Assembly (NCBI GenBank): GCA_002869185.1
Contig: PKTN01000003.1
Coordinates: 82,845-146,844 of the forward strand
Reading direction: 5' to 3'
DNA from: Denitrovibrio sp.
GTDB taxonomy: Bacteria; Chrysiogenota; Deferribacteres; Deferribacterales; Geovibrionaceae
Length of the DNA: 64,000 nt
In this document: piece after piece, positions 17,305 to 25,755 of the stretch
Layout: the number at the start of each line of letters is the position of its first letter
Numbering within the stretch: position 1 is the first letter of the stretch
Position numbers and translations under genes: made by a program
Notes under the pieces: generated by a model
Database searches by the model: none
What the model was told of the DNA's origin: nothing
The model's input: only the letters and a program-made list of their open reading frames with translations

Positions 17305-19497
17305 ATGATTAAGACAGGATTATCCCGAAGGCGTTTTTTGCAGGCAACCACAGCGAGTGTTGCACTGCTAGGGCTTTCCTCTCTGCAAGTTAAGGCTAGC
17401 GAAGAGGAAAAATCTGCTCCTGTTGGCGAGTATTACACTCAGAACTTGTGTGAGATGTGTTTTTGGAAATGTGGACTTGTCGCAAAAACAGTAAATGGCA
17501 AAGTTCATAAACTCGAAGGTCAGAAGCATTGTCCAAGTAATTTTGGCAAGCTTTGTGCGAAAGGTAACTCTGGCGTCTTTCAACTATACGACACAGATAG
17601 AGTAAAGTTTCCTATGATAAGAACTGGTGAAAGAGGTTCAGGCGAATTCAGAAAAGCAACATGGGAAGAGGCGGTAGCATACATCGCAGAGAAATCTATC
17701 TCTATTAGAGATAAGTTTGGTCCAGAGTCATTCTCTCTCTTTGCGCATGGTTCTGGTGAACACTCTTTTATGAACCTTATGGAAGTGATCGGTTCACCTA
17801 ACATTGTTATCCCAGCATTCTCTCAGTGTACAGGTAGTAGAGATGTAGCGTGGGTCGCAACTTACGGAAAACCTGTTGGCGGTAAAGAACCTGTAGATTC
17901 AGATAATACTAAATGCATGATGTTGATAGGTCGAAATGCTGCGGAAGCTCTCCATGTTGGTGAAGTTCAAGAATTTGTAAGCGGTCTTTCTAAAGGTGCA
18001 GAGCTTATTTATGCTGATGTACGTTTTTCCAAAACTGCAGCAAAAGCAAATCAATTTATGATGATACGCCCAGGATCAGATACAGCTCTTGTTCTAGGTA
18101 TGATCAACTATGTCATACAAAACAATCTTTATGATGCAAGTTTTGTAGATTCATATACAACCGGTTTTGACAAGCTGGCAAAACATTCCAGCCAATACTC
18201 CTTAGAATGGGTTGAGTTAGAGACAGGCATTAGCGAATCAGCAGTCGTTAAGGCATGTGAGTCTCTGGCTAAAGCCGCGCCACATTGTTATATACACCCC
18301 GGACGCAGACTCTCTAGATACGGGAATGACGTCCAGCTTGTCAGGGCTATCGCAATTTTAAATGCACTTTTTGGTAACTGGGATATGCCAGGAGGATTTT
18401 ATACCCCTGTTGGCGCAAACATAAAGAAGCCTCATATGGTGGAAATAGAGCATCACGCAAGTCACGAACGTGCGGACGGTGCAGGGATAAAATACCCTAT
18501 GGCTCCTAAAAATCTTGGTCTCGCTAATAAGATGATTGAGGCTATCGCAAATCAGGACCCTTATCCTGTTAAAGGGATGTTCATATACGGAACCAACCTT
18601 TTTCACCATAAAGCAGATTCAAGCATAGTTAAGAAAGCTATAACAGCGAGCGAGCTTGTCGTTACGTGTGATATATACATGACAGACACAGCTTACTACT
18701 CCGATGTGATATTGCCGGAGTCTACCTACCTCGAAAGGTATGACCCGGCAATAGTCACCAGCAGAAAATCAGGTTATGTTCAATTTCGTGAGCCAGCTAT
18801 TGACCCTGTACACGATACAAAAGGTGGTTGGGAAATAGCAGAGCTTATTTCGAAAGCTATGGGTTATGAGAATGAATTTAAAACGATTAAAGAATTTAAT
18901 TCACTCCTGTTTGAGGCTGCTGGAACCAACGAAGAATATATGAAAACCAATGGTTGCTATGTGAAAGAAGCAGGTGAGCCATTCCCTAGAGCAACAGGAA
19001 AAAAACCTAGATTTTATACTCCATCAGGTAAAGTAGAGCTAGTTAGTTCTAAGATCGCTGATCTTGGGTATGACGAACTTCCAACTTATACAGGGGTGCC
19101 TAGGCCTGCTGATGATGAGTTCAGATTCCTTTTCGGAAGGACAAGTTACCATACACACGCTAGATCACAGAATAACTCTTGGTTGTTAGCCCTTCATAAA
19201 CACGAAGTACCTATATGGATTAATGCTGAAAGAGCTGAAAAATTAGGCATTAAAGATGGTGACATTGTTAAGGTGACTAACGGTAAAAACATGAGTGGTG
19301 AGCTTGTTGCTAAGGTAGATAATCTTATCCATCCTGAAGCAATATTTACACCGCAAGGTTTTGGTCACGAAAGCACAGGGCTGCCTAGGATGAGAGGGAA
19401 AGGAGCTAGAACAAGTGATTTTTGTTCTAACGATACAGACCCTATAAGTGGCGGAGTTGGTCTCCATAACGGCTTCGTGCAAATAGTGAAAGTGTAA
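17305..19497 (+). CDS. psrA: Molybdopterin oxidoreductase, polysulfide/thiosulfate reductase catalytic subunit
   Basis: This is a 730-residue DMSO-reductase-family protein. A twin-arginine signal ('SRRRFLQA') begins at residue 7 and marks Tat export with cofactors folded in. The N-terminal [4Fe-4S] site is CxxCxxxC...C ('CEMCFWKC' then 'LCAKG'). The probable Mo ligand is the Cys in 'FSQCTGSRD', as in PsrA/PhsA enzymes. The C-terminal dinucleotide-binding domain is complete ('FLFGRTSYHTHARSQ'). With the ferredoxin and NrfD subunits downstream it would reduce polysulfide, thiosulfate or tetrathionate with electrons from menaquinol. ATG 17305 has GAGGGG at 17295-17300; another ATG 12 bp upstream lacks a site. 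Substrate remains open. Confidence 0.92.
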   Translation: MIKTGLSRRRFLQATTASVALLGLSSLQVKASEEEKSAPVGEYYTQNLCEMCFWKCGLVAKTVNGKVHKLEGQKHCPSNFGKLCAKGNSGVFQLYDTDRVKFPMIRTGERGSGEFRKATWEEAVAYIAEKSISIRDKFGPESFSLFAHGSGEHSFMNLMEVIGSPNIVIPAFSQCTGSRDVAWVATYGKPVGGKEPVDSDNTKCMMLIGRNAAEALHVGEVQEFVSGLSKGAELIYADVRFSKTAAKANQFMMIRPGSDTALVLGMINYVIQNNLYDASFVDSYTTGFDKLAKHSSQYSLEWVELETGISESAVVKACESLAKAAPHCYIHPGRRLSRYGNDVQLVRAIAILNALFGNWDMPGGFYTPVGANIKKPHMVEIEHHASHERADGAGIKYPMAPKNLGLANKMIEAIANQDPYPVKGMFIYGTNLFHHKADSSIVKKAITASELVVTCDIYMTDTAYYSDVILPESTYLERYDPAIVTSRKSGYVQFREPAIDPVHDTKGGWEIAELISKAMGYENEFKTIKEFNSLLFEAAGTNEEYMKTNGCYVKEAGEPFPRATGKKPRFYTPSGKVELVSSKIADLGYDELPTYTGVPRPADDEFRFLFGRTSYHTHARSQNNSWLLALHKHEVPIWINAERAEKLGIKDGDIVKVTNGKNMSGELVAKVDNLIHPEAIFTPQGFGHESTGLPRMRGKGARTSDFCSNDTDPISGGVGLHNGFVQIVKV

Positions 19498-19511
19498 GAG
19501 GAGTCTGAGTT

Positions 19512-20075
19512 ATGAATAAAAAATACGCAATGGCATACGTTGTGGACAGATGCATAGACTGCAAAGCCTGCATGGTTGCCTGTAAAGCAGAATGGGAAGT
19601 TCCTGAAGATCATTTCCGTACCCATATAGATCAAGGTATGAAAGAAGACTTCCACGGAAAGACACGTATGGATTTTCTACCTAGCCAGTGTAATCACTGT
19701 GACGATGCTCCATGTGTGACAGTTTGCCCTACAAAGGCGAGCCACAAACGTGATGACGGTATCGTCTATGTAAACCGTAACAGATGTGTTGGTTGTAAAT
19801 ATTGCATCCCTTCATGCCCTTACGAGGCTAGATTCTTTAACCACGACCTTGGAGTGGCTGAGAAGTGTACTTTCTGTCTGCCAAGATTGGCAGAAGGGCT
19901 TGAGCCTGCATGTGCAACAACATGCCCGGGTAACGTTAGAGTCTTTGGTGACATTAACGATCCAACAAGCGAAATATCAATGGTTCTCCGTGAGGCGAAG
20001 AATAATAGACTTAAGATCTATAAACTCCGCGAAGATCTCGGAACAAAACCAAATATCTATTACATACAAAATTAG
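19512..20075 (+). CDS. psrB: Four-cluster ferredoxin subunit of the polysulfide/thiosulfate reductase
   Basis: This is a 187-residue protein of the DmsB/PsrB family with four Cys clusters: 'CIDCKACMVAC', 'CNHCDDAPCVTVCP', 'CVGCKYCIPSCP' and 'CTFCLPRL...CATTCP'. It has no signal peptide, as expected because PsrB rides with the Tat-exported PsrA. It relays electrons from the membrane subunit to the molybdenum site. ATG 19512 has AGAGGAG just upstream; the gene follows psrA by 14 bp. Confidence 0.95.
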   Translation: MNKKYAMAYVVDRCIDCKACMVACKAEWEVPEDHFRTHIDQGMKEDFHGKTRMDFLPSQCNHCDDAPCVTVCPTKASHKRDDGIVYVNRNRCVGCKYCIPSCPYEARFFNHDLGVAEKCTFCLPRLAEGLEPACATTCPGNVRVFGDINDPTSEISMVLREAKNNRLKIYKLREDLGTKPNIYYIQN

Positions 20076-20085
20076 GGGGAGATAA

Positions 20086-20973
20086 ATGATACATCAAGAA
20101 GCCTTTGAATGGTATATTGCAGTCTATCTGTTTCTCGCAGGTGTTGGTGCTGGCTCGATGGTTGTAGCAGCAGTAGCAGACATGTACGACAGAGAGAAGT
20201 ATATCTCATTTATCAAAGCGGCAAGTTTTATAGGCATGCCGTTGGTTAGTCTCGGTATATTCTTTTTATATATCGATTTAGGACAGGGTATGTGGAAGCC
20301 TTGGTTGCTTATATTCCTGTTCGTGAATCCTACCTCTGCTATCGCATGGGGTACAGGAATTCTGACAATATTTACTATTTTGTCAGGAATCTACGCTGCA
20401 CATAATCTCGGTTATATAAAAGTAGGTTGTAAAAGATGTCTTTGCTGGGCACTTATAGTAACAGGTATCTGTACTGCAGGGTATACGGCTGTACTTCTAG
20501 GAGTACTTAAGGCGATCCCTTTTTGGCACCAGACATCCTTACCTATCCTTTTTATAATTTCAGCTACATCTACAGGTATATCCGGTGCGATGATAGTAAA
20601 GATGACTATCCTAAAGAGTGATGCAAATATTAAACCTATAGAGACAGCTCACCTTTATCTTCTTGTGTTAGAGATAATTGCACTGATAGGAATTGTACTG
20701 ATAGCCCTTCAAGGTGTGCCTGAGATGCAGTACTCAATAAAGCAACTTCTTGTTGGTGACTCCGCATTTGCATTCTGGGTGTTTCTAGTTCTTGCTGGAC
20801 TGATTATTCCTGCGATTGCTTTTGGAATGCATGAAGCTGGAAAGTTGCATTTAAATGTTAAGTCAGTAGTTGCACTTGAGGCACTCGTATTAGTTGGCGG
20901 ATACTTCCTGCGTCACCTTATAATCCACGCAGGTGTTTATACCCAAAAATTTACTGAATATATCGTGAGGTAA
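20086..20973 (+). CDS. psrC: NrfD/PsrC-type membrane quinone-interacting subunit
   Basis: This is a 295-residue integral membrane protein with eight to nine hydrophobic helices. It opens with 'EAFEWYIAVYLFLAGVGAGS', the signature of NrfD/PsrC proteins. It anchors the complex and oxidises menaquinol on the periplasmic side. It follows psrB by 10 bp with a GGGGAG site. It is co-transcribed with the small exported protein downstream. Confidence 0.93.
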   Translation: MIHQEAFEWYIAVYLFLAGVGAGSMVVAAVADMYDREKYISFIKAASFIGMPLVSLGIFFLYIDLGQGMWKPWLLIFLFVNPTSAIAWGTGILTIFTILSGIYAAHNLGYIKVGCKRCLCWALIVTGICTAGYTAVLLGVLKAIPFWHQTSLPILFIISATSTGISGAMIVKMTILKSDANIKPIETAHLYLLVLEIIALIGIVLIALQGVPEMQYSIKQLLVGDSAFAFWVFLVLAGLIIPAIAFGMHEAGKLHLNVKSVVALEALVLVGGYFLRHLIIHAGVYTQKFTEYIVR

Positions 20974-20977
20974 CGTG

Positions 20978-21340
20978 ATGAAGAAATATATTATTGCAAT
21001 AATGGTTGTTGCACTTTTTAGCCTTGTAGCTATCCCGCAGGTTCATGCGGTTGACGTTAGTAAAGAGCAGTGTAGAGAGATGATTTCACTAGGTGATAAG
21101 GCGATGTCAGAGGAGAACTTTGAAGTAGCCAAGAACTATTATAAAAGAGCTATTAAATATGACCCATGGAGCAAAGCTGCGTGGGGAAAATATGATTTGC
21201 TAGTACAGGTTACTAGCGGTGATGGTGCCGTTGATACGTCTGGTTTTGATTTTTCCTCAAGCCCCTCTCCGAAACAGGAAGAAGAGGAAGAAGATGACGA
21301 TCTCTTCGGCGGGAGTGCTCCTTCGTTTGAAGGTTGCTAG
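20978..21340 (+). CDS. Small exported TPR-like protein of the psr operon
   Basis: This is a 120-residue protein with a signal peptide (cleavage after 'VHA'). Residues about 30-75 form a helical repeat like one TPR ('AMSEENFEVAKNYYKRAIKYDPWSKAAWGKYDLL'-type spacing of Tyr, Ala and Pro). The tail is low-complexity, with a run of Glu and Asp before a Gly/Ser-rich end and a terminal Cys. No cofactor motif is seen. GAGG at 20967-20970 fits ATG 20978. As the fourth gene of the operon and the last before the terminator, it may assist assembly or docking of the reductase; its function is not known. Confidence 0.8.
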   Translation: MKKYIIAIMVVALFSLVAIPQVHAVDVSKEQCREMISLGDKAMSEENFEVAKNYYKRAIKYDPWSKAAWGKYDLLVQVTSGDGAVDTSGFDFSSSPSPKQEEEEEDDDLFGGSAPSFEGC

Positions 21341-21354
21341 TACAAGTATTTTTG

Positions 21355-21382
21355 AAAAGGGGCGGTCAGTCCGCCCTTTTTT
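21355..21382 (+). terminator. Intrinsic terminator of the psr operon
   Basis: GGGGCGG-TCAGT-CCGCCCT flanked by A on the left and six T on the right. It lies 15 bp after the small exported protein gene and 17 bp before the cytochrome operon, so the latter probably starts close by or by read-through. Confidence 0.88.
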
Positions 21383-21398
21383 AATGTATAATGTATAA

Positions 21399-23213
21399 AT
21401 GAAATTTTTGTTATTATTACTTATCATTCTTCCTGTGGTTGTTTCTGCATCTACTTGCATAACCTGCCACGATGGGATAAAACCGCCTAGCGAAAACCAT
21501 GACTTCGCTTGCATTCAGTGTCATGGTGGTGACAACACCTCTTCGGATAAAAACAAATCACATCAAAATATGTTTGGTGGAAAGAACCCTTCTGATCCGA
21601 CTGTATGGGATAAAACCTGCGCATCCTGCCATGAAAACCAACATAGAAGAGTGAACTCATCATTGATGTATACCAATACTGGTATGATAAAAAATACCTT
21701 TTATGCATGGGGCAACCACGAAAAGGTTCTCGCATCGGTAAAAGGAGCAATCGTATATGGTGAGGATGGAAAAGAACTTAAACTTGAAGATATTGTTGAT
21801 ATGCAAGAGCTTCCTGCTGACCTTTATCGCAAGCTATGCGGAGTTTGTCATATCAGCTTTAGTAAGATGGGCGGACATGATACCGCACATTCGACTGGCT
21901 GTGCTACCTGCCATTTCAGATATGATGCAGACCTGAAATATAAGGGTGGTGACAAGGTTATGCAAGATAAGAAGCCATATTCAAGAACCCACGAGATGCT
22001 CAAAGTGCCAGACGGTAAGCAGTGCTACGCTTGTCATAATAGAAGTGGAAGGATATCACTAACTTATAACGGTCAGGCTGATCTTGAGACTGGGCTTGTG
22101 CCGACAAGAAATGGCATGCCGGCAGATGTGACTAGTGGACTCAGGAATCTGACACCGATACATGCCGATATACACGCAAAGGCAGGTATGGAATGCGTAG
22201 ATTGCCACACATCTAGGGATATTATGGGGGATGGTTACGTCTATGAGAACCTATATAGGCAGATAGAGATATCATGTGCTGATTGTCATGGTGATGAGAA
22301 TAGTGTGCCAGCATATAGAGAGATATCCTCCGAATCTGATAGTCCACTTCTGGAATCAAGAAGCTACAAGAAGAGAGCTAATTTTGGTGACAAAGCTGTT
22401 TTGACTAAAAAGAAGCGGATGTACTCGAATGTCTTTGTTGAGTTGGGTGAAGTCGTTTTATACACAAAGAAAGCCGGTAAAAGACTGGTTGCTAAGGTTA
22501 TAAAAGATACGCCAGAACACGAAGTTTACGGACACGATAAATTGGAGTGCTACTCATGCCACTCTAAATCTGTCCCTCAGTGTTATGGATGCCACACGAA
22601 TGTTGATATGGGTAAAAAACAGATAGATCCACTTAAGGGAAAAGAGACTCAAGGATTCTTTAGTGAGAAGGAAGATTTGCGGACGCTCTATACATTTCCA
22701 CTGGCTATTAACGAACGTGGTAAAATATCACCTGTAACACCTGGTTGTCAGACATTTTTGTCAGTATCTTATAATGATCAAATGGTTCAGCCTGAAGGGG
22801 CTCCATTATATATGGGTGAAAAGAAGCTGAAGTTTGCTCCGTTTTATTCTCATAATACGTCAAAGAAGGCGGTAACTTGTTCGGAGTGTCACTCTAATCC
22901 TTATTTTGCTGGGTTAGGGCAGGGGATAATTAGTACGCAAAATGGACTCGATATTACCAGTGCTGTTGTTTGTGAGAACTGTGATAAGTCTCTGGACGCT
23001 CTATCTGAAATGAAGGATAATGATAAAAATGATATGAGTGCTGTTGTACGTGAGGGGAGCAGACCTTTGGATATAGCTGAGCTTAAGCGGATGTTTAGTG
23101 CAAATTTATGTATCACCTGTCACGAGAAGGGTGAGCGAAGGATATATGCTGAAAAAATTAATTATACTGCTGTTCTTAATGATCGCATTCACAAGCCTCT
23201 CTTACGCAAATGA
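21399..23213 (+). CDS. Exported dodecaheme c-type cytochrome
   Basis: This is a 604-residue protein with a signal peptide (hydrophobic 3-15). I count twelve CXXCH heme motifs, spread over the whole chain (CITCH, CIQCH, CASCH, CGVCH, CATCH, CYACH, CVDCH, CADCH, CYSCH, CYGCH, CSECH, CITCH). A thirteenth site, CENCD near residue 525, keeps the two Cys but not the His. There are many extra His for distal ligands. It should sit in the periplasm and carry electrons from the Rieske/b complex encoded downstream. It is not a member of a family I can name. The last 68 bp overlap the next gene. No strong ribosome site precedes the ATG. Confidence 0.9.
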   Translation: MKFLLLLLIILPVVVSASTCITCHDGIKPPSENHDFACIQCHGGDNTSSDKNKSHQNMFGGKNPSDPTVWDKTCASCHENQHRRVNSSLMYTNTGMIKNTFYAWGNHEKVLASVKGAIVYGEDGKELKLEDIVDMQELPADLYRKLCGVCHISFSKMGGHDTAHSTGCATCHFRYDADLKYKGGDKVMQDKKPYSRTHEMLKVPDGKQCYACHNRSGRISLTYNGQADLETGLVPTRNGMPADVTSGLRNLTPIHADIHAKAGMECVDCHTSRDIMGDGYVYENLYRQIEISCADCHGDENSVPAYREISSESDSPLLESRSYKKRANFGDKAVLTKKKRMYSNVFVELGEVVLYTKKAGKRLVAKVIKDTPEHEVYGHDKLECYSCHSKSVPQCYGCHTNVDMGKKQIDPLKGKETQGFFSEKEDLRTLYTFPLAINERGKISPVTPGCQTFLSVSYNDQMVQPEGAPLYMGEKKLKFAPFYSHNTSKKAVTCSECHSNPYFAGLGQGIISTQNGLDITSAVVCENCDKSLDALSEMKDNDKNDMSAVVREGSRPLDIAELKRMFSANLCITCHEKGERRIYAEKINYTAVLNDRIHKPLLRK

Positions 23214-24360
23214 GTGTGCTGAGTGTCATAAAAACGTTAAAGTAGAGCATTTTAAAGCTAGTTGCATCGACTGCCACGCTAAGACTGAAAAACATTTTAG
23301 CAGGGCTGCGGATTTTGAAATATCTGCATCTGGTTGCATAAAGTGTCATAGCGACTATGAGTCTATGTTAGGGTCTAAGATGCATACAAGAGAAGATGAG
23401 AAAAGGTGGGCATCTGGTGCGTTTGATAGCTATGATAAGAAGTTTTTTGATAAGAACTGTTCAGGTTGTCACGTTAGTTCATGCTCCGATTGTCACGGCA
23501 TTCATGAGATATCAAAACCTAAGACAGATACATGTCTGAAGTGTCATAATGACCACGCAACGGGTGTTGATTTTATTGGCTATGCACCAAGACCACAGGC
23601 GGAGAAATATCAACGTGGTAAGGTGATAGATGATAAACATTACCTTAGAATGTTGCCTGACCTTCACTTTGAAAATGGGATGAGTTGTGCTGATTGTCAT
23701 AGTATGGCTAGCCTTGCGAAGGGGGAAAGCTCGTCTAAAAGTTGTGTCGATTGCCATTCACCAGATAAGAGGGTGCTAGAGCATAATAATCACGAAAAAC
23801 TTGAGTGCGAGACGTGTCATGCAAGCTGGGGGTATAGTGAATTTGGAACCTATTATCTCAGCTTTGATAATAGTAAAAAACGTTATAAGCAATATGGCTC
23901 ACGGCTCGAACCATTAAGCAAAAATGTAGTAAGGTCTGCGATCTTACATGAATATCAAGCTCCTGTGATGGGTGTAAACAATGTAGGGATGATTTCAGCC
24001 ATTAGGCCGTTTATTACTATGTTGACTCAGTTTAAAGATAATAAGGTAGTGAAAGAGAATGAGATAGTTTCAAAGAGCTGGGGAGCGTATTCTCCACATA
24101 CCACAAGGCGTGGTGTGCGGGGGTGTGAATCCTGTCATGATAATGATAAGCGTCTGATGAATCTGAGTAAAGAAGATGATACTCTTGACCTTATGAAAGC
24201 TGGGATAGATATGGAATCCTTTTGGAATAAGGATGGGCAGACAGTTTATAATGGTAGGCTATTAAGTGATAACGAGATTAAAAAAATAAAAAATAAGTCT
24301 CAAAAATACAAACAAGAAACGATAGAGAAATGGCAGGGGATATTGGAGAGGATGAAATGA
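23146..24360 (+). CDS. Exported decaheme c-type cytochrome
   Basis: This is a 404-residue protein with a signal peptide ('SLSYA' cleavage). I count ten CXXCH motifs (CAECH, CIDCH, CIKCH, CSGCH, CSDCH, CLKCH, CADCH, CVDCH, CETCH, CESCH). ATG 23146 is chosen because it directly begins the signal peptide and has GAAGGA a few bases upstream; an in-frame GTG further up would put 16 residues ahead of the signal. The result is a 68-bp overlap with the 12-heme gene, unusually long, which suggests coupled translation. Its stop overlaps the Rieske start (ATGA). Function: periplasmic electron transfer with the other subunits. Confidence 0.9.
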   Translation: MLKKLIILLFLMIAFTSLSYANECAECHKNVKVEHFKASCIDCHAKTEKHFSRAADFEISASGCIKCHSDYESMLGSKMHTREDEKRWASGAFDSYDKKFFDKNCSGCHVSSCSDCHGIHEISKPKTDTCLKCHNDHATGVDFIGYAPRPQAEKYQRGKVIDDKHYLRMLPDLHFENGMSCADCHSMASLAKGESSSKSCVDCHSPDKRVLEHNNHEKLECETCHASWGYSEFGTYYLSFDNSKKRYKQYGSRLEPLSKNVVRSAILHEYQAPVMGVNNVGMISAIRPFITMLTQFKDNKVVKENEIVSKSWGAYSPHTTRRGVRGCESCHDNDKRLMNLSKEDDTLDLMKAGIDMESFWNKDGQTVYNGRLLSDNEIKKIKNKSQKYKQETIEKWQGILERMK

Positions 24361-24749
24361 TTAGCCGTAGAAATTTACTAAGATCACTTATCGCTGCTCC
24401 GTTCCTGTTTTTGACAGGGAAATATCTTTTCCCTCCGTCTGAAGCCAAGGGTGTTTTGGTTGAGGTTGAGTCTGATAAGATTCCAGAGGGTGGAGCCATG
24501 GTCTTCCATGATGAGAATATTATACTGGTTAGAGCAGATGAAGAGGTGATTGCCTTCTCATTAGAGTGCACACATCTTGGCTGCACTGTCGCTTTAAATG
24601 GTGAAGAATTTGCTTGTCCGTGCCATGGTAGTAAGTTTGCTTCGGATGGCTCTGTTATACAAGGACCAGCCACAAGATCACTCGATAGATACGTTACAAA
24701 AATAACGAATAATAAGATACAAGTTATTGAGAGCAAGAAAGATGTTTGA
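24357..24749 (+). CDS. Rieske [2Fe-2S] protein
   Basis: This is a 130-residue protein. It starts with a twin-arginine-type signal ('ISRRNLLRSLI') and hydrophobic anchor, and ends in a Rieske domain. The cluster ligands are 'CTHLGC' and 'CPCHGS', the high-potential type pattern with both disulfide cysteines present. GGAGAGG at 24344-24350 supports ATG 24357, which overlaps the preceding stop as ATGA. It should oxidise menaquinol together with the cytochrome b encoded next and pass electrons to the multiheme cytochromes. Confidence 0.95.
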   Translation: MISRRNLLRSLIAAPFLFLTGKYLFPPSEAKGVLVEVESDKIPEGGAMVFHDENIILVRADEEVIAFSLECTHLGCTVALNGEEFACPCHGSKFASDGSVIQGPATRSLDRYVTKITNNKIQVIESKKDV

Positions 24750-25755
24750 GCATTTCTTTATGCATATGCTTCCAAAAAAGGTGAGCGAGAATGGAGTCAG
24801 GTTTAAGCCTACATTATACCTAGGTGCTATGCTGGTTATGCTCTTTATGTTCTTGTCAGTGAGTGGGCTATTGCTACTTTTCTATTATACGCCTGAAAGG
24901 TCACAAGCTTTTGCGTCAATCCTCTTCCTTGAGGAGAAAGTCTTTTTAGGTAGTTTCTTTAGAAGTTTTCACCGTATGAGCTCGCACATATTTCTCATTG
25001 TTCTGTCAGCTCATATGCTCAGAGTTATCTTTAGTGGAGCTTATAAGGTTCGCACTTATAGCTGGCGGTTGGGGCTTTTTATATTTACGCTGATAATTTT
25101 TGAGGCTTATGCAGGCTATCTTTTGCCTATGGATCAGCTTAGTTGGTGGGCTGCCAAAACAGGGCTAGAGCTTATGAAGAGTCTTCCGATTGGTGGGATT
25201 CTAGAGTCCATTTTAGCACCAGATGGTATAGGTAGTCGACTAACTCTGACTAGATATTTTGCTTTGCACATAGTCGTTATCCCAATGTTTTTAATAGTGT
25301 TAGTTTCTGTTCATATGTTTGCTGTACGGAGACAAGGTCTATCCATAGAAGGAATGAAGGTTAGTTCCGATAAACTAAAAAGCAGACTAATAATTCTTTT
25401 TGTTGTTATGTTTATGTCAGTGATCATCCTATCTATATTTATTGGTGCTCCTTTGACGCTTGAAGCTGACCCTACAACACCACCAAACCCAGCAAAGAGT
25501 GCTTGGTTTTTGCTATGGTTGCAAGAGATCGTGAGTTGGCGTACTTGGTATATCAATTTCGTGATGCTTGTGTATATCACTATGTTTTTCCTCCCAGAGC
25601 TATCAAGGCGTAAATCTGGCTTCGGCTGGTTTAGTTTTGATGATCGACCTGTATGGATATCTGTTTTGTTGATGGTTATTATTATTTTGGTTCTTACGAT
25701 AATCGCTATGTTTTTTAGAGGTGCGGATTGGTCATTCGGCTTGTATTTCTCTTAA
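24742..25755 (+). CDS. Cytochrome b subunit of a Rieske/cytochrome b complex
   Basis: This is a 337-residue membrane protein with seven hydrophobic helices: four of the cytochrome b N-terminal bundle and three of the C-terminal type. Heme b ligands appear as two His pairs, in 'FHRMSSHIFLIVLSAHMLR' and 'FALHIVVIP...VSVHMFA'. In the Qo-loop position where mitochondrial-type proteins have PEWY, this protein reads 'NPAKSAWFLLW'. The ATG overlaps the Rieske stop by 8 bp. It takes electrons from menaquinol; coupling to the multiheme cytochromes is inferred from the operon. Confidence 0.93.
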   Translation: MFEHFFMHMLPKKVSENGVRFKPTLYLGAMLVMLFMFLSVSGLLLLFYYTPERSQAFASILFLEEKVFLGSFFRSFHRMSSHIFLIVLSAHMLRVIFSGAYKVRTYSWRLGLFIFTLIIFEAYAGYLLPMDQLSWWAAKTGLELMKSLPIGGILESILAPDGIGSRLTLTRYFALHIVVIPMFLIVLVSVHMFAVRRQGLSIEGMKVSSDKLKSRLIILFVVMFMSVIILSIFIGAPLTLEADPTTPPNPAKSAWFLLWLQEIVSWRTWYINFVMLVYITMFFLPELSRRKSGFGWFSFDDRPVWISVLLMVIIILVLTIIAMFFRGADWSFGLYFS

